A stretch of 16,380 nucleotides of DNA from an uncultured Roseburia sp. (GTDB lineage Bacteria; Bacillota; Clostridia; Lachnospirales; Lachnospiraceae): NCBI GenBank assembly GCA_934307185.1, contig CAKRCJ010000015.1, positions 1-16,380 on the forward strand. The letters run 5' to 3'. Below are positions 1-6,717 of this stretch, piece after piece. The position numbers and the translations under genes are program-made. Position 1 is the stretch's first letter; every line of letters begins with the position of its first letter. The notes beneath the pieces were generated by a model. The model did not search any database. It worked only from the letters and a program-made list of their open reading frames with translations, and was not told the origin of the DNA.

Positions 1-843
1 ATATACCTGTTTTGCAAGACCTGATGCCTTCATCGCCTCATACGCCTCTGCTGCCATCTCTTCTTTGTCAAACAAACCAAAAACCGTCGGACCGCTGCCA
101 CTCATCATCGCATTTAACGCACCATGCTCTTTCATGTGCTCTTTTATCTCTGCAATCACCGGATATGCCGGAATTGTCACTGTCTCAAGCACATTTCCCA
201 TATCACCTGCTACTTTATATAAATCCTTTTCCTTAATATCTGTCACAAGTTTTTTTATATCCGGATGCTTTGTATCAGAATTGAGTTTTAAATTATCATA
301 TACAAACTTCGTAGAAACACTTATCTGTGGTTTCGCAATCAAAACAGGACATTTCACCATCGGAGGAAGCTTTGTGAGTTTCTCACCAATGCCCTCTGCC
401 AGCGCTGTTCCACGCATCACACAATATGGGACATCTGCTCCGATTTTCACTCCACGCTCCATCAGCTGTTCCCTGGTAAGTCCAAGTTCAAAAATCCGGT
501 TCATTCCGTATAATACCGCTGCTGCATCTGTGCTTCCGCCAGCCATTCCTGCTGCAACCGGAATATGTTTCTGAAGCTGTACGTGTATTCCATCTTTTAT
601 TTCAAATTCATCTGTCAGAAGCTTCGCTGCTTTATAGACCAGATTGTTCTCATTCGTCGGTAAAAATGAGAGGTTTGTCTCCATTGTAATCTGTCCGGAT
701 CTGTTTTTTGAAATATCTAACCGGTCAAACAGATGAATGGTCTGCATAACCATGCAAACCTCATGATAACCATCTTCTCTTTTTCCCACAACATCCAGTC
801 CCAGATTAATCTTTGCTAATGCCTTTACTGAAATATCTTTCAT
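1..843 (-). CDS. ispE: 4-diphosphocytidyl-2-C-methyl-D-erythritol kinase IspE, 3' end cut by window edge
   Basis: Reading the minus strand from the ATG at 843 gives 281 open codons running off the left edge. IspE phosphorylates CDP-methylerythritol with ATP in the cytosolic MEP isoprenoid pathway. The sequence shows the N-terminal signature KALAKINLGLDVVGKREDGYH (about residues 7-27, with the substrate lysine K11). It also shows the GHMP-kinase ATP loop PVAAGMAGGSTDAA (about 95-108), GADVPY (135-140) carrying the expected catalytic Asp, and the C-terminal GHMP loop MMSGSGPTVFG (about 246-256). Family members are roughly 280-300 residues, so only a short tail is missing. An AAGGAG ribosome site lies 11 bases before the ATG. 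The gene diverges from the plus-strand gene at 1051. I found no convincing promoter for it between 844 and 975. Confidence 0.95.
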   Translation of the reverse strand, partial: MKDISVKALAKINLGLDVVGKREDGYHEVCMVMQTIHLFDRLDISKNRSGQITMETNLSFLPTNENNLVYKAAKLLTDEFEIKDGIHVQLQKHIPVAAGMAGGSTDAAAVLYGMNRIFELGLTREQLMERGVKIGADVPYCVMRGTALAEGIGEKLTKLPPMVKCPVLIAKPQISVSTKFVYDNLKLNSDTKHPDIKKLVTDIKEKDLYKVAGDMGNVLETVTIPAYPVIAEIKEHMKEHGALNAMMSGSGPTVFGLFDKEEMAAEAYEAMKASGLAKQVY

Positions 844-975
844 CTAGTTAGTTTCTCCTTACTCATATCGTCGCTAACCTGCTCACATTGTATTCAAAAT
901 AGAACTTGTTTTTTTCGTGTTTTTTGTATACAATAGGTATCTTAACATTTTATTGCCAAAAGGTCAATCAAGGAC

Positions 976-1002
976 TAATTTTTTTTCTTTTTTATCCGAT
1001 AT
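976..1002 (+). promoter_or_regulatory. Sigma-28/sigma-D (flagellar)-like promoter
   Basis: TAAT (976-979), a 15-base spacer, then TCCGATAT (995-1002). The known sigma-D/FliA consensus of Gram-positive bacteria is TAAA-N15-GCCGATAT, so this matches 3 of 4 and 7 of 8 bases at the ideal spacing. Transcription would start near 1009 and give a leader of about 40 bases before the gene at 1051. The spacer is nearly all T, which makes chance similarity in the -35 cheap, but CCGATAT is distinctive. Confidence 0.6.
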
Positions 1003-1050
1003 AAAGAATGAGTAACCATGGAAGGTAAATACCAGTACAAGGAGGATATT

Positions 1051-1686
1051 ATGGCAATTAATTCTATTAATACAATAACTGCCGCTTCTGCAGCAGCTAC
1101 ACAGACTACAACTACAGTAAAAACTTCTGAAAAAGCATCTGATACCAGAACAACAGATACTTCCAAAAATTCAAGTGGTGTTATTTATGAGAAGAGCAGC
1201 GAGACTTCTTCCAAAGATAAAACCTCTGATAAGACTTCAAATAAAACAACAAACACCGCTCTTGTTGCAAAATTAAAAGCAGATGCCGAACAGCGTACTG
1301 CACAGCTTCGCAGTATTGTTGAGCAGATGATGACAAAGCAGGGAACTGCTATCGGAAATGCAGACGACATGTGGAAGTTCCTTGCAAAAGGTGACTTTAC
1401 CGTATCTGCCGACGTAAAAGCACAGGCACAGGCTGATATTGCAGATGACGGCTACTGGGGTGTAGACCAGACTTCTGACCGTATCTTAGATTTTGCAATA
1501 GCTTTATCCGGCGGCGACTCCGAGAAAGCAGATGCTATGTTAGAAGCTTTCAAGAAAGGCTTTGAACAGGCTACCAAGTCCTGGGGTGATAAGCTTCCGG
1601 AGATTTCCCAGAAAACATATGATGCTGTTGTTGAGAAATTCAATAAATGGAAAAATGGAACAGAGGATGCTTCTACTGAAGCATAA
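1051..1686 (+). CDS. Uncharacterised 211-residue protein, possible motility-regulon member (DUF5610-like C-terminus)
   Basis: I do not recognise a function with certainty. The start at 1051 is preferred over an in-frame ATG at 1018 because AAGGAGG (1039-1045) sits 5 bases before it. Residues 1-70 are low complexity, rich in Thr, Ser, Ala and Lys, and probably disordered. Residues 70-95 look like an amphipathic helix (LVAKLKADAEQRTAQLRSIVEQM). Residues 125-200 form a compact helical region with GYWGVDQTSDRILDFA, ALSGGD and KLPEISQKTYDAV. This region resembles, from memory, the DUF5610 type of domain. There is no signal peptide, membrane segment or Cys. The protein is self-contained between a sigma-28-like promoter (976-1002) and a terminator (1757-1803), so it appears monocistronic. 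The promoter suggests co-expression with flagella; that is inference. It could also be an unrelated secreted or structural protein. Confidence 0.85.
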   Translation: MAINSINTITAASAAATQTTTTVKTSEKASDTRTTDTSKNSSGVIYEKSSETSSKDKTSDKTSNKTTNTALVAKLKADAEQRTAQLRSIVEQMMTKQGTAIGNADDMWKFLAKGDFTVSADVKAQAQADIADDGYWGVDQTSDRILDFAIALSGGDSEKADAMLEAFKKGFEQATKSWGDKLPEISQKTYDAVVEKFNKWKNGTEDASTEA

Positions 1687-1756
1687 ATAAATTTCCATAT
1701 TGATTGATAATTTTTACAGAATACAAATGGACTATAAAATAAGTTCCTAAATAATA

Positions 1757-1803
1757 GAGAAACGCCAGTTCCGGTAAATATCGGTTCTGGCGTTTCTTTG
1801 TTA
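1757..1803. terminator. Hairpin terminator between convergent genes
   Basis: AGAAACGCCAG (1758-1768) pairs with CTGGCGTTTCT (1787-1797), and CCG/CGG pair inside after a 2x2 T-T mismatch. The loop is GTAAATAT. T-rich sequence follows on the plus strand. The arm's terminal AGAAA would read as TTTCT on the minus strand, so the hairpin may serve both the 1051 gene and the minus-strand aminotransferase ending at 1839. Confidence 0.75.
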
Positions 1804-1838
1804 TGTTTTTACAGGCTTCTTTTGTCTCTCTAAACCTT

Positions 1839-3125
1839 TTAGTTTTCTTCTAAAATTTTCTCAATACTTGCAAGTTTGACACAGACAACAAAAATTTGAA
1901 TTGCAGTCGTAAGGTCCTCTAAGCTTGGATAAGAAGGCGAAATGCGGATAACAGAGTCATGCGGATCTTTTCCATATGGGAAAGGTGCTCCTGCCGGAGT
2001 CATCACAACGCCTGCTTTCTTTGCTTTTGCCACAACATTTTTTGCACATCCATCAAGTGTCTCATAAGTAATAAAATAACCACCCTTCGGACTATACCAG
2101 CTTCCTGCGCCAAGACCTTTTAATTCCCTGTCAAATGTATCCAAAATCATCTCAAATTTTGGGCGGAGGGAATCGGCATGTTTGCGCATATGCTCTGTAA
2201 TTCCATGAATGTCTTTAAAGAAACGTACATGGCGGAGCTGATTTACTTTATCATGGCCGATGGTCTGAATTTTCAACTGTTTCTTAATATCCACTAAGTT
2301 GTTTGCAGAAGTTGCAATTGCTGCCACACCAGAGCCAGGGAACGTAATTTTACTTGTAGAGCAGAATTTATAAACCATATCCGGGTTGCCTGCTCTCTTA
2401 CACTCCTGTAAAATTTCAATTAAATGGTCCTGATTAATATCATATAAATGATGGACACAATATGCATTGTCCCAGTAAATACGGAAATCCTTCGCTGCCG
2501 GTTTTAATCTGGCAAAGCGGCGGACTGTCTCATCAGAATAAGTAATTCCCTGTGGATTCGAATATTTTGGAACACACCAGATACCTTTGATTGCCTCATC
2601 TTTGCTTACTAAATCTTCTACAATATCCATATCCGGTCCGGTTGGAAGCATTGGCACATTAATCATCTCAATGCCAAAATATTCTGTGATCGCAAAATGT
2701 CTGTCATATCCCGGTACCGGGCATAAAAACTTTACTTTGTCCAATTTGCACCATGGAGTGTTTCCCATAACACCATGTGTCATGGAACGGGAGATGGTAT
2801 CATACATAATATTTAAGCTGGAGTTACCATAAATAATAATATTGTCCGGATTGCACTCGATCATATCACCGATTAACTGTTTTGCTTCGCTGATACCGTC
2901 AAGTACACCATAATTTCTACAGTCTGTACCATCATCACAGGTCAAATCCACATCAGATGATAATACATCCATCATTCCCATGGAAAGGTCTAACTGCTCC
3001 TGGGATGGCTTACCTCTGGACATGTCAAGTTTTAAGCCTCTCTGCTGGAATTTTTTGTATTCCGCTTCCAGTCCTTCCTTCTCTTTTAATAACTCTTCTT
3101 TTGTCATTTCCTCGTAGGATTTCAT
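1839..3125 (-). CDS. Aspartate aminotransferase, PF12897 / Rv3722c-like type
   Basis: A 428-residue, fold-type I, PLP-dependent aminotransferase. Visible landmarks are the N-terminal SRGKPS segment (36-41), GNSSLN (100-105, cofactor phosphate region), PVPGYDRH (136-143), YSNPQG (188-193), WDNAY (218-222, with D219 for the PLP ring nitrogen), STSKITFPGSG (256-266, with K259 as the Schiff-base lysine), and RISPSYP (394-400, with the substrate-carboxylate Arg). This combination and length match the family in which Mycobacterium tuberculosis Rv3722c is an aspartate aminotransferase. The reaction is probably aspartate + 2-oxoglutarate to oxaloacetate + glutamate. Other amino acids are possible, so no symbol is given. 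AGGAGG lies 8 bases before the ATG. It follows rarA by 57 bases on the same strand, probably in one transcript. A small AAAGCT/AGCTTT hairpin (3156-3171) sits in the gap but has no T-run. Confidence 0.88.
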   Translation of the reverse strand: MKSYEEMTKEELLKEKEGLEAEYKKFQQRGLKLDMSRGKPSQEQLDLSMGMMDVLSSDVDLTCDDGTDCRNYGVLDGISEAKQLIGDMIECNPDNIIIYGNSSLNIMYDTISRSMTHGVMGNTPWCKLDKVKFLCPVPGYDRHFAITEYFGIEMINVPMLPTGPDMDIVEDLVSKDEAIKGIWCVPKYSNPQGITYSDETVRRFARLKPAAKDFRIYWDNAYCVHHLYDINQDHLIEILQECKRAGNPDMVYKFCSTSKITFPGSGVAAIATSANNLVDIKKQLKIQTIGHDKVNQLRHVRFFKDIHGITEHMRKHADSLRPKFEMILDTFDRELKGLGAGSWYSPKGGYFITYETLDGCAKNVVAKAKKAGVVMTPAGAPFPYGKDPHDSVIRISPSYPSLEDLTTAIQIFVVCVKLASIEKILEEN

Positions 3126-3182
3126 CTCTCTTTTCCTCCTGCATTTTTTGTATTTAAAGCTTTTCAGCTTTTTAACAAACTT

Positions 3183-4517
3183 TTACTCTTCGCTGTAAGT
3201 TTCGCCCTTAATCTTTTTAAAATATTCCCGGATAGTTTTTTCATATCCGTTTTCACCAGGAACATAAAATTTCTTATCCGTTAATCCATCCGGCAGATAC
3301 TGCTGGTTTACATAATGATTTGGATAATTATAGGCATATTTATATCCAACACCGTGTCCCAATTTTTCAGATGACTTATAATGTGCATCCTGTAAATGAA
3401 CCGGAATCGGTGCAGTTTTCGTATTTTTTACTGCCTCCATTGCATCAAAAATGGCATTTACCGCAGAATTGCTTTTTGGCGCACTGGCAACATAAGTGAC
3501 CGCCTGCGATAAAATAATCTGTGCCTCCGGCATACCAATCCGCTCCACTGCCTGTGCTGCTGATGTCGCGACGACAAGTGCCATAGGGTCTGCATTGCTT
3601 ACGTCCTCCGCTGCACAAATCATAATTCTTCTGGCGATAAACTTAATGTCTTCCCCGGCATAAAGCATTCTTGCAAGATAATAAACGGCTGCGTCCGGAT
3701 CAGAGCCACGCATACTTTTGATAAAAGCAGAAATCGTATCATAATGGTTATCCCCGGTTTTATCATAACGCACGACACGCTTTTGAATACATTCACTGGC
3801 AACCTCTAAGGTAATGTGGATTTTTCCATCCTCACTCCGTTCGGTTGTTAAAATACCAAGCTCAATTGCAGTTAACGCTGCCCTTGCATCTCCATTTGCC
3901 ACATCTGCCAAAAAATCAAGCGCAGCTTCATCAATGACTGCCTCATACGCGCCCATTCCTTTTTCCTTATCCGTTACCGCCCGAAGAATTAATGTCTTAA
4001 TGTCCTCTGTCGATAAATTTTTCAGTTCAAAAATAATAGAACGGGATAAAAGCGCTCCGTTTACCTCAAAATAAGGATTTTCTGTCGTAGCACCAATTAA
4101 TATTACCGTTCCGTCCTCCACAAACGGAAGTAAATAGTCCTGCTGTCCTTTGTTAAACCGGTGAATTTCATCGATAAAAAGAATGGTCTTTTTTCCATAC
4201 ATGCCCTGATTATTCTTTGCCTGGGCAATCACATCCTCCATATCTTTTTTTCCCGCAGAGGTTGCATTAATCTGTAAAAACTCTGCGCTGGTCGTATTGG
4301 CAATTACCTTTGCCAAAGTGGTTTTTCCGGTTCCCGGCGGACCATATAAAATAATGGAGCTTAACTTGTCAGCTTTAATCGCGCGGTAAAGCAGCTTATC
4401 TTTTCCTATTATATGCTGCTGCCCAACCATCTCGTCTAACGTCGTCGGTCTCAGCCTTGACGCTAACGGTGACTCCTTTTCCTTATTCTGTTCTCTCATA
4501 TAATCAAATAAATCCAT
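3183..4517 (-). CDS. rarA: Replication-associated recombination protein A (RarA/MgsA) AAA+ ATPase
   Basis: A 444-residue clamp-loader-like AAA+ protein that acts at stalled forks and binds SSB and single-stranded/duplex junctions. Domains in order: the N-terminal ASRLRPTTLDEMVGQQHI box (about 19-36), Walker A GPPGTGKT (59-66), Walker B LFIDEIHRF (113-121), sensor 1 GATTENP (142-148), the arginine-finger segment LLSRS (156-160), then the RarA-specific C-terminal helical region (about 240-430) with RYDKTGDNHYDTISAFIKS and HYKSSEKLGHGVGYKY-type motifs. Length is typical. The ATG at 4517 has only a weak ribosome site (AGCAGG), which lies in the loop of a small hairpin (4519-4536). That hairpin may dampen initiation. 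It is the first gene of a rarA-aminotransferase unit and has its own promoter at 4561-4569. Confidence 0.96.
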   Translation of the reverse strand: MDLFDYMREQNKEKESPLASRLRPTTLDEMVGQQHIIGKDKLLYRAIKADKLSSIILYGPPGTGKTTLAKVIANTTSAEFLQINATSAGKKDMEDVIAQAKNNQGMYGKKTILFIDEIHRFNKGQQDYLLPFVEDGTVILIGATTENPYFEVNGALLSRSIIFELKNLSTEDIKTLILRAVTDKEKGMGAYEAVIDEAALDFLADVANGDARAALTAIELGILTTERSEDGKIHITLEVASECIQKRVVRYDKTGDNHYDTISAFIKSMRGSDPDAAVYYLARMLYAGEDIKFIARRIMICAAEDVSNADPMALVVATSAAQAVERIGMPEAQIILSQAVTYVASAPKSNSAVNAIFDAMEAVKNTKTAPIPVHLQDAHYKSSEKLGHGVGYKYAYNYPNHYVNQQYLPDGLTDKKFYVPGENGYEKTIREYFKKIKGETYSEE

Positions 4518-4560
4518 GATGAAAACCTGCTTTCATGTTATCTTACTATAATTTTTTCCT

Positions 4561-4569
4561 ATTATAGCA
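4561..4569 (-). promoter_or_regulatory. Extended -10 promoter of rarA
   Basis: On the minus strand this reads TGCTATAAT, a perfect TGn extended -10. No good TTGACA lies 16-18 bases upstream (the nearest is TTTGCG), as is common for extended -10 promoters. The transcript would start about 35 bases before the rarA ATG. Confidence 0.6.
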
Positions 4570-4851
4570 TAACAGATACGAACCGCAAACTATAGCATCT
4601 GTTTGTTTTCTGTCATAACCTGCTTTTTATTTATCCGTGTACGGCGGACATTTGCCTATTTTGAATTTTTTATTTCCAAAACTTTCATTTTTTATGTCAA
4701 AAAAAAGATTTTTCACATTTTTAATCAAGAATATGACAGATTGCAAGCAAAAACTTTCATCACTCCTATTACCTTACATGATATTGTGTCATTTTACAAG
4801 TAAAAACTTATTTTTTATATTTCGTTTTTCATTTTCCTTTTTTTACCTGTA
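4570..4851. other. AT-rich intergenic stretch with no gene seen
   Basis: The space between the deacetylase stop and the rarA promoter is very AT-rich. Open frames here lack ribosome sites and read as low-complexity Phe/Ser/Leu. An 11-base direct repeat AAAACTTTCAT occurs at 4678-4688 and 4750-4760, and a short palindrome TTTTACAAGTAAAA lies at 4792-4805. Both are weak given the composition. I see no rho-independent terminator for the deacetylase. Confidence 0.6.
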
Positions 4852-5559
4852 TTATTCCAGCATAAGCTCTTCCACCGTTACAAATGTATAGCCCTCCTGT
4901 TTTAATGCATCAATAATTTTAAATGCAGCATTTACCGATGAGTCGGATGCATCGTGTAAAAGAATAATGTCATTTTCTCCTACTTTATCTATTACACGCT
5001 TTGCAATGACATCTGAATTATCTGTTTTCCAGTCTAACGGGTCTACATCCCACAGCACTTCAATCATTTTTGTTTCGTAATCGAGATTGCATTTCCAGCA
5101 GCCGTAAGGCGGACGGATATATTCCGCATACTTGCCCGTCAGCTCATATAAAATCTGATTTGTTTTATTGACCTGCTCCATTGCAGCCGCATCTGTCAGA
5201 TTAGCAAGGTTTACATGTTCATAAGAATGTACTCCTATCAGATGCCCGTCTTCATCTATTTCCTTTACAATGTCCGGAAACTTTTCACACTCTGCCCCAA
5301 GCAGAAAAAAAGTGGCTTTCACCTGACGTTCTTTTAATCCGGATAAAAGCGTTTCTGTATGATCCGGATTTGGTCCATCATCAAATGTCAATGCTACTTT
5401 CTTTTTCTCCCCTGTTTTTGCCAGACTTTCCGTCTGTACTGCCATACTTTTTTCCTCCGTTAATAATGTAATAACAAATACAAATGTAAAAATAAGCAGC
5501 AGAAAACCTGCTGCTCTTTTTAATATAGGCTGTTTTTTTGCTCCGACACTGTTATTCAA
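4852..5559 (-). CDS. Membrane-anchored polysaccharide (peptidoglycan-type) deacetylase
   Basis: A 235-residue NodB-homology (carbohydrate esterase 4) protein. One hydrophobic segment (about residues 16-33) follows a basic N-terminus, so the enzyme is probably tethered outside the cell. The five family motifs are present: TFDDGP (58-63, with D60 as base and D61 as metal ligand), HSYEH (111-115, with H111 and H115 as metal ligands), RPPYG (149-153), DVDPLDW (171-177) and ILLHD (199-203, with H202 as catalytic acid). It should remove N-acetyl groups from a cell-wall sugar polymer; the exact sugar cannot be read from sequence. The start is TTG at 5559, with GGGGAA just upstream and an in-frame stop 15 bases upstream. 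The next in-frame ATG (residue 39) would delete the membrane anchor. It lies 27 bases after the GNAT-DUF4190 gene and is probably co-transcribed. Confidence 0.9.
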   Translation of the reverse strand: MNNSVGAKKQPILKRAAGFLLLIFTFVFVITLLTEEKSMAVQTESLAKTGEKKKVALTFDDGPNPDHTETLLSGLKERQVKATFFLLGAECEKFPDIVKEIDEDGHLIGVHSYEHVNLANLTDAAAMEQVNKTNQILYELTGKYAEYIRPPYGCWKCNLDYETKMIEVLWDVDPLDWKTDNSDVIAKRVIDKVGENDIILLHDASDSSVNAAFKIIDALKQEGYTFVTVEELMLE

Positions 5560-5586
5560 CTGTTTCCCCGGTTATCTGCTTTGTTA

Positions 5587-6498
5587 CTAGTATATGCCAC
5601 TGTCTTCGCCATAATAACCATCATAATAGCCGTCTTTGTAACCACTGTAATAGCCCTCGTAAAAGTCCTGGCTATAAGAGCCGTCATAATAATATTCATA
5701 GCCTTCTGATGGGACCGGCTGCTCATGGCTTCCTGCAAAACTGCTCTTTAGATATATAAATATCACAAATGCCCAGAATATAAATCCTAAAATCAAAGAC
5801 AATGTTCCGGTTATAATTCCGGCAGCAGACATCCCCTGTGCTTTCTTTTTCGTCAACTGGATAATACCGAATATAATTGCAAGAATTGCAAGTGGAACAT
5901 TAATCAGTGAAAAAAATAAAACCACGGCTATTATTCCAAGTACCATGGATGCAATTCCGAAGCCGTGCTGTTTCGGCTGTCCATATGAATTTGGCTGCCC
6001 ATGCACATACGGCTGTCCCGCATATTGATATGCAATCCGCTCTGCTCCACTTTCAAGATAAATTTTTCCACATGCAGCAAACCCGTTTTTTTCCAGCAGA
6101 TGCTGCATCACCTTATTATCCTCATGTGTGTCTGCCCGCAAGTTATTAATCTGCATTTTGCACCACTTAAAGCATGCCTCTGCAATACCATGGCACCCCG
6201 TTTTTCCTGCAAGCCTGTGCACTGTTCCATAGGGAAGATTATTAAGCCATGCACCATCCTCAATTCTTAAATAAGTCGGGTCTTCTCCGATAATAAAAGC
6301 AAATGTCGCTACAATCTCTCCATTTTCTTCTATTATATAACTGTTTCCATATTGAATATCCTTCTGTAACAGCCACTCCTCCGGATAACTTCCATCCCAT
6401 TGATTTGGATTACCGCTTTCTCTCATAAAGGACTTTGCTTCTTCGTATATCCTTAACATAGCCGGAATATCTTCCCGCCTTGATTTTCTGATGTACAT
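5587..6498 (-). CDS. GNAT acetyltransferase fused to a DUF4190-type membrane domain and a Tyr/Gly-rich tail
   Basis: 303 residues in three parts. Residues 1-157 read as a GNAT N-acetyltransferase: it starts MYIRKSRREDIPAMLRIYEEAK and has ENGEIVATFAFI (58-69) and a C-terminal RADTHEDNKVMQHLLEKNGFAACGKIYL segment (121-148) typical of the acetyl-CoA fold. Residues about 178-250 hold two hydrophobic stretches, GIASMVLGIIAVVLFF and GIITGTLSLILGFIFWAFVIFIYL, around INVPLAILAIIFGIIQLTKKKAQGMS, which resembles DUF4190. Residues 265-303 are a repetitive tail with 14 Tyr in 39 residues plus Gly and Asp. The QPY/QPN/QPK linker (162-176) is low complexity. The acetyl acceptor is unknown. AAAGGAA lies 9 bases before the ATG. 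It is the first gene of a unit with the deacetylase, so an envelope role is conceivable but is inference. Confidence 0.88.
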   Translation of the reverse strand: MYIRKSRREDIPAMLRIYEEAKSFMRESGNPNQWDGSYPEEWLLQKDIQYGNSYIIEENGEIVATFAFIIGEDPTYLRIEDGAWLNNLPYGTVHRLAGKTGCHGIAEACFKWCKMQINNLRADTHEDNKVMQHLLEKNGFAACGKIYLESGAERIAYQYAGQPYVHGQPNSYGQPKQHGFGIASMVLGIIAVVLFFSLINVPLAILAIIFGIIQLTKKKAQGMSAAGIITGTLSLILGFIFWAFVIFIYLKSSFAGSHEQPVPSEGYEYYYDGSYSQDFYEGYYSGYKDGYYDGYYGEDSGIY

Positions 6499-6545
6499 AT
6501 AAAAATTCCTTTCTGTATCTGAATTAGCTCTGTCATATCCTCTTT

Positions 6546-6574
6546 ATCATAAATCTTTTTTTCCTGTTACACAA
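6546..6574 (-). promoter_or_regulatory. Promoter for the GNAT-deacetylase unit
   Basis: On the minus strand: TTGTGT (6574-6569), a 17-base spacer, TATGAT (6551-6546). The -10 matches 5 of 6 bases and the -35 3 of 6. It lies about 48 bases upstream of the ATG and back to back with the pncB promoter. Confidence 0.5.
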
Positions 6575-6592
6575 TATCTTTGCAGATAGCGA

Positions 6593-6620
6593 TTGAAAAA
6601 TCAAGCAAAAATGCTATAAT
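6593..6620 (+). promoter_or_regulatory. Promoter of pncB (extended -10)
   Basis: TTGAAA (6593-6598), a 16-base spacer, TATAAT (6615-6620), with an upstream TGC that makes it an extended -10. Transcription would start near 6627 and give a leader of about 90 bases before pncB. Confidence 0.75.
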
Positions 6621-6660
6621 AAACAGAAATTATACTTTAACTGACAAGACATCTGTATAA

Positions 6661-6711
6661 ATGTCTGTCTGTGACAGAAAGGAGCAGAACAATCTTTTTT
6701 ATTTGTTCTAA
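6661..6711 (+). promoter_or_regulatory. pncB leader: 16-codon upstream frame and hairpin between SD and start
   Basis: The only good ribosome site before pncB, AAAGGAG (6678-6684), is 33 bases from the ATG, much too far as a linear spacing. Between them GAACAA (6687-6692) and TTGTTC (6703-6708) can pair. If so, the spacing shrinks to about 11 bases. The same stretch is also an in-frame 16-codon frame from an ATG at 6661 to TAA at 6709-6711, ending 6 bases before the pncB ATG. That frame has no clear ribosome site of its own. Hairpin bridging looks more likely than a translated leader peptide. Confidence 0.4.
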
Positions 6712-6717
6712 AATATT

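Noticed and set aside
2701..2732. GGTACCGG-type palindrome near the 'cccggtaccggg' run
   Set aside because: Lies inside the aminotransferase coding sequence and encodes the conserved PVPGYD segment; explained by codons.
4678..4760. Direct repeat AAAACTTTCAT at 4678-4688 and 4750-4760
   Set aside because: Only two copies in strongly AT-rich DNA; consistent with chance.
4637..4891. 84-residue open frame (plus strand) in the AT-rich gap
   Set aside because: GTG start with no ribosome site, Phe/Ser/Leu-rich low complexity, and it runs into the 3' end of the deacetylase on the other strand; it reads as a composition artefact.
6640..6680. AGACAT/ATGTCT and CTGTC/GACAG hairpins in the pncB leader as a riboswitch
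   Set aside because: Stems are short, mutually close and do not form a recognisable NAD-class or other known riboswitch fold.
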